Shown here: positions 1 to 7,960 of the stretch, piece after piece
Layout of the letters: each line of letters begins with the position of its first letter
Numbering within the stretch: the first letter of the stretch is position 1
Source: DASVAL01 sp035649575
GTDB taxonomy: Bacteria; Planctomycetota; UBA1135; UBA2386
Length of the DNA stretch: 22,176 bases
NCBI GenBank assembly: GCA_035649575.1
Contig: DASRJH010000341.1
Coordinates: 1 to 22,176 of the forward strand
Direction: 5' to 3'
Notes under the pieces: generated by a model
Database searches by the model: none
Told to the model about the DNA's origin: nothing
Seen by the model: only the letters and a program-made list of their open reading frames with translations
Program-made: the position numbers and the translations under genes

Positions 1-1197
1 TACGCGCTGCACGTCTCGACCGGCCCCGACCTGGCCGCCGGCCGCAAGACGTTCAGCTACTACTTCCGCTTCGACACGAGCTACAAGGCGCGCACCACGA
101 TCCTGCAGTCCTACACGGGCGTCGTGCAGAACGTCGACGACCAAGCGCAGAACCTGACGCAGACCTACGACGTGACCGAGATCGATTGGCGCCCCGGCCC
201 CCACCACGGCATCACGAACCTCGGCAGCGGCATCGTGCCGCCGAACAACCAGGGTCGCGCGACCCCGTTCTACAACCAATCGGCCGGCGACGGGCCCGCA
301 CTCGACGGCGTCGCGACGGCAGCACAGCTCGACCGCTACACGATGCAGACCGTGACCAACCTGTCCCACGGGTTCAGGTCGTGGGCGGGCCAGCGCGACG
401 ATGGTTTCTACGCCGACGTCGGCGCGACCTTCGACCTGCTGTCGCTGCGCAATCCGGGCAAGGACAGCCAGAAGGGCTTCAACGTGCACACCATCGTGCT
501 GCAGGTCCCGGTCGCGCGCCTCGGCGGCGACATGCAGGTGGTCGGCGTGCACGCCACGACCTACCGCCAGAGGGTCGAGCTGCGCAGCGAATGCCACGAC
601 CCGGTGCAGCACGGCCACCTCGTGCAGGTCGGGCGCCAGGGCAACCCGCTGTTCTGCGAGGCGTTCGTCGCGATCCGCGACAAGGATGCCTACAACCGCC
701 TGTCGCCCGAGGACGACGCGGCCCGGTTCAGGAACTATGCGCGGACGCCCGAGCTCGCGGCGCTGCTGAACGCGCTCGTGTTCGCGCCGAACCCGATCCC
801 CGGCATCGAGACCAATCGCACCGACCTCGCGGGCATCTTCATCCCCGACCTGATCAAGTGCGACCTCTCGACGGCGCCCGTGCGGCTCGCGGGCGGCGGC
901 ACGGCGCACCCGACCAACCCCGACGACGCTGGCTTCTCGCGGCTGTCGATCTTCGGCGGCGACACCGTGTTCAGCCCGCTGCAGAACCAGCAGATCCCGG
1001 GCGGCTGGCCGAACGGCCGGCGCTTCGGCGACGACGTGTTCGACATCGGCGTCAGCGCGGTCATCAGCGACCTGCGCGTGAGTCCGCCCGTGATCCGCAT
1101 CGCGGGCGACAACGTGAACAGCAACGACGTCGCCTACAACAAGGTGATGCCGTATGCGGCGACGCCGCAGAACGGCCGCGTGCACACCCACGACTGA
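1..1197 (+). CDS. DUF4331 family protein (5' end outside window)
   Basis: The reading frame is open from the first base, so the N-terminus lies outside the window; 398 codons are visible, ending in TGA. The visible part matches what I know of DUF4331: a stretch reading 'GQRDDGFYADVGATFDLL' (about codons 130-147 of the visible part) followed by 'KGFNVHTIVLQVP', the family signature of a conserved GQRDD block and a GFNVH block. DUF4331 proteins are usually secreted, of unknown biochemical function, and fold around beta-rich domains. The HupE/UreJ-type gene follows 62 bp downstream on the same strand, with a hairpin between them, so they may share a transcript. The family call rests on motif recall, not a search; the molecular role is unknown. 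Confidence 0.85.
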   Translation, partial: YALHVSTGPDLAAGRKTFSYYFRFDTSYKARTTILQSYTGVVQNVDDQAQNLTQTYDVTEIDWRPGPHHGITNLGSGIVPPNNQGRATPFYNQSAGDGPALDGVATAAQLDRYTMQTVTNLSHGFRSWAGQRDDGFYADVGATFDLLSLRNPGKDSQKGFNVHTIVLQVPVARLGGDMQVVGVHATTYRQRVELRSECHDPVQHGHLVQVGRQGNPLFCEAFVAIRDKDAYNRLSPEDDAARFRNYARTPELAALLNALVFAPNPIPGIETNRTDLAGIFIPDLIKCDLSTAPVRLAGGGTAHPTNPDDAGFSRLSIFGGDTVFSPLQNQQIPGGWPNGRRFGDDVFDIGVSAVISDLRVSPPVIRIAGDNVNSNDVAYNKVMPYAATPQNGRVHTHD

Positions 1198-1210
1198 GTG
1201 CACGTCCGCT

Positions 1211-1230
1211 GCCGCGCGTTGGCGCGCGGC
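1211..1230 (+). terminator. GC hairpin between DUF4331 and HupE genes
   Basis: A perfect 8-bp inverted repeat (gccgcgcg / cgcgcggc) with a 4-base loop (ttgg) begins 14 bp after the DUF4331 stop codon. There is no following T-tract, so it may be a weak terminator, an mRNA 3'-end stabiliser or an attenuator that lowers HupE expression relative to the upstream gene. Confidence 0.4.
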
Positions 1231-1259
1231 GGCGGGCTCGCCTCGACCCGGAGCATCCC

Positions 1260-2354
1260 ATGTCGCCCATCGGCACCATTCTCGCGGCGCTCGTACTCGC
1301 CGGCAGCACAGCGCCCGTCCCGCACGATCCCGGCCTCAGCTCGCTGCGCGTCACGTGTCACGGCGACCGTCTCGCCCTGCACGTCGCGTTCGCAAATGCC
1401 GACTTCTGCTCTGCCACGGCGTTCGATCGCAACGCCGACGGCACGCTCGACGCGCTCGAGCTCGCGAGCGCCCGCCCCGTGCTGGCCGAGCTCGTGCGCA
1501 GGGAGTTCCTGTTGCTGTTGCCTAGCGGCCTCGGCGTGCCAACCGAGATGATCACCGTCGAGCAACCTTGCGAGCTGCTCGCTGCCGAGCTCGCCGAGAA
1601 CAAGGACGTCGAGCTGTCGCTCGCGTTCGCGCGGCCCGAAGGGGACGCCGTGCTGCAGGTGCCGTTCCTGCGCCTCCTCGCGCATGGCCACCGCTGCTAC
1701 GCGGCGTGCCTCGACGATGCGGGCGCGATTCTCGGCGACGCGCTGCTGAACCCGCGCGCGTTGACGTTCGCGATCCCGGCGGCGCCAGTGGCCACGGGGT
1801 TCGCGCAGAGCGGCGCGTTCCTCGCGCTCGGCATCGAGCACATCCTGATCGGGTTCGACCACCTCGCGTTCCTGCTGGCCCTACTGGTCGGCTGTCTGTC
1901 GTGGCGGCGCATCGTCGCGACGATCACGGCGTTCACGGTCGCTCACTCGCTGACGCTGCTCGGCGCGGCGACGGGCCTCGTGCGGCTGCCGAGCCTCCTC
2001 GTCGAAGCGACGATCGCGGGATCGATCGTCGCCGTCGCGGTCGCGAACCTGCTGCAGTGCTCTGGCACGGCGCACCGCTGGCCGTGGGCATTCGGCTTCG
2101 GTCTCGTGCACGGCTTCGGCTTCGCGGGCGTGCTCGCGGACCTCGACATCCTGTCTGCGCAGTCGCCATGCGTGGTGCCTGTTCTCTCCTTCAACCTTGG
2201 CGTCGAGATCGGGCAGTTGGCGTTCGCGCTCGCGGTCGTGCCGTTGCTGCGGTGTGCTGCGCGCCGCCCGAACGGTGCCCGCGTCGCACCGGCGGTGTCC
2301 CTCGTGGTCGGCCTGCTCGGCTGCTGGTGGCTCGGCGAACGGTTGCTCGCCTGA
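1260..2354 (+). CDS. HupE/UreJ-like membrane protein with EF-hand-bearing extracytoplasmic domain
   Basis: The protein has 364 aa. The ATG start is supported by GGAG ending 6 nt upstream and by a hydrophobic signal-like N-terminus. Residues about 25-175 form a non-membrane domain. It contains a complete canonical EF-hand loop, DRNADGTLDALE (residues 56-67), with D, N, D, T, D and E at ligand positions 1, 3, 5, 7, 9 and 12. From about residue 180 there are several hydrophobic helices with the family's His/Asp/Glu motifs: 'GIEHILIGFDHLAFL', 'FTVAHSLTL', 'GLVHGFGFAG' and 'NLGVEIGQL'. HupE/UreJ proteins are membrane permeases, some associated with nickel supply to hydrogenase or urease. No hydrogenase or urease gene is seen here, so the substrate is open. 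It is convergent with the next gene, with an 11-bp gap. Confidence 0.85.
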   Translation: MSPIGTILAALVLAGSTAPVPHDPGLSSLRVTCHGDRLALHVAFANADFCSATAFDRNADGTLDALELASARPVLAELVRREFLLLLPSGLGVPTEMITVEQPCELLAAELAENKDVELSLAFARPEGDAVLQVPFLRLLAHGHRCYAACLDDAGAILGDALLNPRALTFAIPAAPVATGFAQSGAFLALGIEHILIGFDHLAFLLALLVGCLSWRRIVATITAFTVAHSLTLLGAATGLVRLPSLLVEATIAGSIVAVAVANLLQCSGTAHRWPWAFGFGLVHGFGFAGVLADLDILSAQSPCVVPVLSFNLGVEIGQLAFALAVVPLLRCAARRPNGARVAPAVSLVVGLLGCWWLGERLLA

Positions 2355-2365
2355 CGCGTCGGCTG

Positions 2366-4777
2366 TCAGCGCTCCTTCGGCACCTTGCTCGCGAACGGCG
2401 GCAGCTCGCGCACCTCGTCGGCCTTCAGCTCGAAGTCGACGCCTTCGAACTTCGCGTCGCGATGCGTCGGGTAGATCCGATACGCCCCGGGCGGCAGCGG
2501 CCCGATCTCGAACGAGCCGTCGGCCGCCGTGACGCGGTTCCCCTCGACCTGCATGTGCTCCTGCCACAACCCGAGCGCGACGCCGCCGAGCGGCGTGCCG
2601 TCGATCGCGAGACACCGGCCGCGCACGCGAGCGCTCGGCGCGCAGTCGGCCGTGACGACGAACGTGCGTTCCCCTTCGTCCGCGGCGACGCCCTCGACGC
2701 GCAGCCGGAACGGCACGAACCCCATCGTGGGACGCACGTACACCGAGTTTCCGGTCTCCGCAGCGTCGGGCAACGTGAAGCGCCCCTCGTCGTCCGTCGT
2801 CACGCGCCGGCGGCCGTACCCCAGGTCGACCCACCACTTCGCCAGCGGCTTGCCCTGATGGTCGAGCACGCGGCCCTTCACGGTGTGCCCCGTTCGCAGT
2901 TCGACGTCGAGCACGAGCTCGCCGGTCGCCGGGAACACGACCTCACGTTCGAAGGCCGCGAACTTCTGCTGATTCACGACGACCTTGCGCGGCCCCGGCG
3001 GCATGCCGGTGAAGCGCAGCGGCTTGCCGCCGTGGCTCGTCTGCCACGCCTGCTGCGGGAACGAGAGCCCGGCCAACGAGACCGTGGCTCCGTCGATGGG
3101 CTGGCCCTGCGCATCGCGCACCGTGCAGACCAGAGTCGCTCCGGGCAGCAATTGCACGTCGACCTCACGGCGCTCGCCCTCGGCCAGCTCGAAGGTGCTG
3201 AAGTGCGGCGCGAGGCCGTCCACGTACACGTAGAGCCGGCGCTTGCCGGGACGCAGCGTTGCAGCAGAAAAGCGCCCGTCCGCTTCGGTGGTCGTCATGA
3301 TCGGGGGCGGCGGCATCACGCAGCGCGCGCCAGCTTGGATCTTCACGGTGCCGGTCTGCTGCAGGTGCACGAACGCACGCGCGAGCGGCTTGCCATTGCC
3401 GTCGACGACGCGACCCGCGACTGCGGCCACGCCTTTGCGCGGCATCGTCAGCACGAGCTCGTGCTGGCCGGAGTCCTCTTTCATCAGCTCGAAGTCCGTC
3501 GAGCCGAACTGCGGGTGCTGCGCGCCGAGCATGCGCATGGTGCCCATGCCATCGACGCGGAAGCGACCCTGCGCATCGGCGCGACCAGCCGGGAAGGCGA
3601 ACGCGGGATCGACGCCACCCTGCGAGACCACGAGGTCGGCGAACGGCACGGGAGCGCCATCGGGATCGACGACACGACCTTGCACCGCGAAGCCGCGCGC
3701 AACGCGCACCTCGATCGTCTTCGCCGCGCCAGTCTTGGCATCGCCGACGAGAGTTCGAAGCCTGCCCGTATGCAGTTCCCTTGCTCCGGGAGGCGGCGCA
3801 CCGAGATCGACGAAGACGTCCCCGCCCGGATTCATGTGGGCACTGCTGATGCAGTAGCGACCGGCATCGAGGCCCGCGAACGTCGCCATACCCGCTGCGT
3901 CGCTCGCGAGGATCGGGCCGAGTCCCGTCATCGGACGACACATCACGTGCACACCGGTTGCCGGCGTGCCGTCATCGCTCCATCGCACCGCGACCGCGAG
4001 CGTGGTGGTCGTCGCCGAGGGCGCCGGTTCGGGCGCGGCTGCCGGAGTCGGCGCTGCCTCGCGTTCCGGCGCTGCCGCGGTGCGAAGCCCATGCGTCTCG
4101 GCGTTGCTGCCGCTCGCCGGTTCCTCGACGAGTGCCGCCGGCTCGGGGACCAACATCGCCGACTCCGAGGTCGCGGGCGGCGGCGGTTCGCGCATCATCC
4201 AGAACGCGCCCGCGGCGAGTGCTATGGCGGCGGCGATCGTTGCTGCTGCTTTCGTGTTCATGATCCATCCGATGAGCCAGAGTCCCGCCATGCCGTGCCG
4301 TTCGTCGGCCGGCAGCAAGCGTTCGCGCAACGCGGCGAGCGCGCGTCGCTGCCGCGTGCGCACGGTCTCGAGCGGCAGCTGCAGCCGCTGCGCGGTGTCC
4401 TCGAGCGACAGCCCCTGCAGGAACCGCATCAGCACCACGTCGCGTTGCAGCGCCGGCAGCTCGAGCACCGCGGTGACCGCGCGTTGCTGCAGCTCGGCTT
4501 GTTCGACGAGCTCCGCTGCCGAGGGCGACGCGGCGGGTATCGCGAGGCGCAGCAGCCGCTGCCGCTCGCGCAGCGAGCGGCGATGGAACAACCGCGACAG
4601 GTTGACGGCCACGGCCGCCAACCACGGCCTCCCGATCGGTCGCGCGCCCGACTGCAACGCCGCGAGCGACACTTCCTGCACGAGGTCGTCGGCCTGGTCG
4701 ACCGGGGCCGCCAGCCGGCGCGCCAGCCCCCGCAGCCACGCGGCATCACGCAACAAGAGCTCGGGAGTGGGAGTCAT
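2366..4777 (-). CDS. ECF sigma factor fused to TM helix and carboxypeptidase-regulatory-like modules (copy A)
   Basis: 803 aa from an ATG chosen because the protein then starts directly at the sigma domain; an earlier in-frame GTG at 4825 would add 16 aa. Residues about 10-75 are sigma region 2 (containing 'DQADDLVQEV'). Residues about 105-153 are region 4, with the helix-turn-helix 'LSLEDTAQRLQLPLETVR'. A hydrophobic segment follows (about 164-195; 'MNTK' at 173, then an Ala-rich helix), then a Pro/Glu/Ala linker. The rest holds about six beta-sandwich modules of the CarboxypepD_reg type, recognised by repeated 'GRVVDxxGxPV...ADGRF' patterns. Basic residues precede the helix, so the sigma part should be cytoplasmic and the modules outside. 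It lies 140 bp downstream of its paralog on the same strand. An in-frame ATG at 4261, just before the helix, could start a separate anchored protein. Confidence 0.85.
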   Translation of the reverse strand: MTPTPELLLRDAAWLRGLARRLAAPVDQADDLVQEVSLAALQSGARPIGRPWLAAVAVNLSRLFHRRSLRERQRLLRLAIPAASPSAAELVEQAELQQRAVTAVLELPALQRDVVLMRFLQGLSLEDTAQRLQLPLETVRTRQRRALAALRERLLPADERHGMAGLWLIGWIMNTKAAATIAAAIALAAGAFWMMREPPPPATSESAMLVPEPAALVEEPASGSNAETHGLRTAAAPEREAAPTPAAAPEPAPSATTTTLAVAVRWSDDGTPATGVHVMCRPMTGLGPILASDAAGMATFAGLDAGRYCISSAHMNPGGDVFVDLGAPPPGARELHTGRLRTLVGDAKTGAAKTIEVRVARGFAVQGRVVDPDGAPVPFADLVVSQGGVDPAFAFPAGRADAQGRFRVDGMGTMRMLGAQHPQFGSTDFELMKEDSGQHELVLTMPRKGVAAVAGRVVDGNGKPLARAFVHLQQTGTVKIQAGARCVMPPPPIMTTTEADGRFSAATLRPGKRRLYVYVDGLAPHFSTFELAEGERREVDVQLLPGATLVCTVRDAQGQPIDGATVSLAGLSFPQQAWQTSHGGKPLRFTGMPPGPRKVVVNQQKFAAFEREVVFPATGELVLDVELRTGHTVKGRVLDHQGKPLAKWWVDLGYGRRRVTTDDEGRFTLPDAAETGNSVYVRPTMGFVPFRLRVEGVAADEGERTFVVTADCAPSARVRGRCLAIDGTPLGGVALGLWQEHMQVEGNRVTAADGSFEIGPLPPGAYRIYPTHRDAKFEGVDFELKADEVRELPPFASKVPKER

Positions 4778-4917
4778 GCGAACGCACCGACCAGATTGCC
4801 GCGGAACCGGGCGCGGGTTCACCAACGCGCAAGAAACCGCGCGGAGCGTGATGCGGGCGCGATGGACGACGACGAATCAGAAGAACTCCGTTCGCCTGAA
4901 CCTGGTGCTGTTCCTGG

Positions 4918-7812
4918 TCAGCGCAAGCCGACGCGAACGAGGGGACCTTCGGTGTTCCCGACCGTGAACGAGGCGGTGCTCTGGGGATGGCAGAACCTCG
5001 TCGCCAACGAGTACTCGCCCGGCGCGAGCCAGATCTCGGCGGTGAGCGCGCGAGCAGGCGAGCCTTCCGCCGAGCCCCAGAGGAGCAGCTTGCCGTCGCG
5101 ACGAATCTCGAACTCGACTCTGCGCGGCGTCTCGGTCCCGGCAGCCGGCACGAACTCGATGCGTTGGCGCACGCCGCGCGCGCGCTCGATCTCGATCTCG
5201 GTCTCCTGTGCCGAACGGATCGTGAACGGCACCGCCTGCGCGGCAAAGCCGTTGCCGCCCGCAACCAGCAGGTAGTCGCCGGGCGCGAGCAACTCCGAAC
5301 GCAGCGAAGGCACCCGCGTGTCGAGCCCCCCGACAAAGCGCTCCTGCGCGTCGAAGACCAGGTAGCGGAACGGCGGTTCCTTGACGTCACGCACGACGAG
5401 CGTGCCGCCGATCGAGAGTTGCAGCGTGCCGAGGTCCCAGGTCGCGCCGGACTCGAGGACCTGGGGTCCAAGGTGGATCTCCGGATGGTTGCGCGCCTCG
5501 ACTCGCACGTGCCATTCGCCAGACGGCACCTCGATCGCGAAGCTGCCGTCAGCCTGCACTGCCACGTATTCGACCAACTGAGGTCGATAGCGGCTGGCGC
5601 AGATGCTCCCACTACTGGCGGCGCTGCCGTCGGGTCGAAGCAGGCGGCCGTGGATGCGCGCCTTGGGCGCTGTGTCGCGCGCGAGCCGCAGTTCGAGCTC
5701 GCCCGCGCGCGGGTCGACGCCACGGCGCTCCAATAGCAGGTGCTCGCGCGCCGTGACCTCGACGCTGAACCGTCGGCCCGAAGGACATCCAGGACAGAGG
5801 AAGCAACCTGCCTCGTCGGTGTGGGCGACCCCGGTCCACCGGTCGTTGCCTTCGGCGTCACAGACGACGCACGCTTCGGCGACCGGCGCGCCGAGGTCGT
5901 CGACCACACGGCCTCGCAGCGCGAGACCGTTCGAGAGCAACAACTCGCAGCGCAACGTCTCGCCCGGCTGGCCGTGCAACCGCGTGCTCGCCTTGCCGAG
6001 TTGGTCCTTCTCTGCCGCCAACTCGAACTCGCCGATCGGCAGGCCCGCCAGCGTGAACGTGCCGTCTTCGGCGGTGCGCGTGCGCAGCAGGACGTAGTCA
6101 CCGGTGTCGCCAACGCCGACATCAGCGTTGCCGGCCACCTGGCCGTCTTCGCCGCGCACGACGCCGGTGCAGGTCACACCGGCTGACAACACGACACGCA
6201 TCGCAGCCGTCCCGCCCGCACCGACCTCGCACGTGCCGCGCCATGGCGCGAGGTTCACAGCGCGGACGTTCACGGGCTGTGTGCCCGGGCGAACCCCGAT
6301 CGCGCGGAACCGACCTGCACTGTCGGTGCGCACCTGTGCCGGCAGCGGCGGAGCACCTTGCTTCCAGCAGTTGATGGCCTCGGTGCGGCCCTCGCCGACG
6401 CGCACGACTGCGTTCACGACAGGTTCGCCCGCGGGACCGAGCACGACGCCTTCGACGGCGCCTGCCGCTGCCAGCAGTTCGATGCGCACGTGCTCCACGG
6501 CGCCGGGTTTGCTTTGCACGAAGTACAACTGCGAAGCAGCGAAGGCGATGGCGCGCGCCCCCACCACGCAGAGGTGCCCGCTCTCGCGCACGACGAACGT
6601 GCCATCGGCTGCCGTGACCGCAACCTGGTCGGCGTCGATACCCGAGACGCCGACCATGACCGACTCGACGATTGCATCGGCGACTGGCGTGCCGGTCGCA
6701 TCGACGACGATGCCGGTCAACGTGATGCCGCCGCGGAGCTCGATCGTGCACTCAGCGGTCGCACCGGCCTCGATCTCGGCCTTTGCGCCGACGCTCGCGC
6801 TCGGCGTCGGGCGTGCCCAGACGCGGCCCGGCGCCAGCCCTGGAAAGCGCGCGGTGCCCTCGGCGTCCGTGATGGCCCGGGGCACGCCGACGCGGAAGTC
6901 GCCACCCGGCCGGGTGACGAGCACTGTGAGTCCAGCCGCCGTGGTCGGTTCGTCGGCATAGCGCACGTGCACCACGAGCGCCCCGGTGGCGTCGGTCGCC
7001 GGCAGCGGAGGCGCGATCGCCTCGCGTTGCGGAGCAGCTAGCGGCTCCGCGCGCGCAGCGCGCAACACCTCGCCTTGCACCGCCGCCGCTGCGTCGCGCG
7101 CCACTCTGTCCCCAGGCTCGGTGCCGGGGCGCCCGTCCTTCGGCCAGGTGATCCACGCGAGCGCCAGCACCGCGGCCACCGCCGCGACGATCTTGGTCTT
7201 GGTCGTCATTGTAATCACTCCGAACAGCGTCGTTGCCGCGGGCGACCGCGCCACTTCGCGCCAGGGCATCGCGCGCGGCAGCGTCGCGAACGGCACGAGC
7301 GGCAGCAGCCACGCACGCCGCTGCCCGCCGTGCGCGGCATCGAGCCGCGACCGCAGCGTCTGCATCGCCACGTGCAACCTGTTCCACACGGTCTTCACGG
7401 ACAGTCCGAGCTCGGCGGCGATGCGCCGCGGCGGCAGGCCGTCGTAGTAGCGCAGCAGCACGACGGTCCGCAGGTCCACGGGCAACCGATCGACCGCGGC
7501 CACGAGCGCGCGGCGCCGTTCTTCGCTTTCGAGCAGCTCGCTCGACGAAGGCACGAGGTCGCGCCGTGCGGCCGCCAGATGCCGCGTCGAACGGCGCGCG
7601 CTGCGGCGCCGCTGGTCGGCGGCCAGATTGCGCACGATGCGCCCGAGCCACGAGCGCGGCTGCAGCAACCCGGCAGGACGGTGCTGCAGCGCCTGCAGGA
7701 ACGCCTGTTGCACGACGTCGTCGGCCTCGTCGCTGACGAGACTGTGGGCCAGCGCGCGCACGAACGGCTCCTCGGCGAGCAGGCGCTGCAGGTCATCGGG
7801 CTTGGTCGTCAT
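4918..7812 (-). CDS. ECF sigma factor fused to TM helix and carboxypeptidase-regulatory-like modules (copy B)
   Basis: 964 aa from the ATG at 7812. An in-frame ATG at 7833 would add 'MASRSCS', but it lies only 1 nt after an AGGAGG, too close for normal use; the start is therefore uncertain. Sigma region 2 is at about 10-75 ('SDEADDVVQQAFLQAL') and region 4 at about 105-157 ('LPPRRIAAELGLSVKTVWNRL'). Residues 160-200 form a linker, then 'MTTKTK' at 202 precedes a transmembrane helix at about 207-223. About six beta modules follow with 'GxVVDxxGxPV...DGTF' patterns, and a divergent C-terminal region. An internal ATG at 7209 (residue 202) has GGAG at 7221-7218 with an 8-nt spacer, so a second, sigma-less product of 763 aa is plausible. 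It is divergent from the aspartic protease gene. Confidence 0.85.
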   Translation of the reverse strand: MTTKPDDLQRLLAEEPFVRALAHSLVSDEADDVVQQAFLQALQHRPAGLLQPRSWLGRIVRNLAADQRRRSARRSTRHLAAARRDLVPSSSELLESEERRRALVAAVDRLPVDLRTVVLLRYYDGLPPRRIAAELGLSVKTVWNRLHVAMQTLRSRLDAAHGGQRRAWLLPLVPFATLPRAMPWREVARSPAATTLFGVITMTTKTKIVAAVAAVLALAWITWPKDGRPGTEPGDRVARDAAAAVQGEVLRAARAEPLAAPQREAIAPPLPATDATGALVVHVRYADEPTTAAGLTVLVTRPGGDFRVGVPRAITDAEGTARFPGLAPGRVWARPTPSASVGAKAEIEAGATAECTIELRGGITLTGIVVDATGTPVADAIVESVMVGVSGIDADQVAVTAADGTFVVRESGHLCVVGARAIAFAASQLYFVQSKPGAVEHVRIELLAAAGAVEGVVLGPAGEPVVNAVVRVGEGRTEAINCWKQGAPPLPAQVRTDSAGRFRAIGVRPGTQPVNVRAVNLAPWRGTCEVGAGGTAAMRVVLSAGVTCTGVVRGEDGQVAGNADVGVGDTGDYVLLRTRTAEDGTFTLAGLPIGEFELAAEKDQLGKASTRLHGQPGETLRCELLLSNGLALRGRVVDDLGAPVAEACVVCDAEGNDRWTGVAHTDEAGCFLCPGCPSGRRFSVEVTAREHLLLERRGVDPRAGELELRLARDTAPKARIHGRLLRPDGSAASSGSICASRYRPQLVEYVAVQADGSFAIEVPSGEWHVRVEARNHPEIHLGPQVLESGATWDLGTLQLSIGGTLVVRDVKEPPFRYLVFDAQERFVGGLDTRVPSLRSELLAPGDYLLVAGGNGFAAQAVPFTIRSAQETEIEIERARGVRQRIEFVPAAGTETPRRVEFEIRRDGKLLLWGSAEGSPARALTAEIWLAPGEYSLATRFCHPQSTASFTVGNTEGPLVRVGLR
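7218..7221 (-). promoter_or_regulatory. Internal ribosome-binding site within fusion gene B
   Basis: GGAG on the minus strand, 8 nt before the in-frame ATG at 7209. It would initiate a protein starting with Met-Thr-Thr-Lys directly before the transmembrane helix, which looks like a natural signal-anchor N-terminus. The proposed start of the full-length gene (7812) has no comparably spaced site. Confidence 0.45.
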
Positions 7813-7960
7813 GCTGCAGGACCTAGACGCCATGCCTCCTCGTTCCTCTCGCCGGAAGTCGGGATGCCGCGCGGAATCGACCCGTGCAAACCATTCCCAC
7901 GCGACAGTAGCAGCCCCGGGGGACATGGTGTTGCCGCGCCGACCTCGGTAGAACGGCGCG
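7813..7960. promoter_or_regulatory. Divergent intergenic region, fusion sigma B / aspartic protease
   Basis: 148 bp separate the divergent starts of the sigma fusion B gene (minus) and the protease gene (plus), so promoters for both should lie here. I do not see a convincing sigma-70 promoter. On the minus strand there is a GGAAT-type element near 7890-7900 that resembles an ECF -35 core, but no correctly spaced -10. A ccccgggg palindrome lies at 7914-7921. Confidence 0.4.

Noticed and set aside
4778..4917. Terminator or promoter between the two sigma fusion genes
   Set aside because: Only a 5-bp inverted repeat (gaacc/ggttc) is seen and no credible -35/-10 pair, so nothing was annotated there.
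1568..5275. A 1235-codon open frame on the plus strand
   Set aside because: It runs from inside the HupE-like gene across the opposite strand of both sigma fusion genes, is extremely Arg-rich and has no recognisable domain. It is a by-product of high GC at third codon positions.
7887..7912. ECF-type autoregulatory promoter upstream of sigma fusion B
   Set aside because: A GGAAT core is present on the minus strand, but the GTC expected about 16 bp on is misplaced (about 11 bp), so it does not meet the usual pattern.
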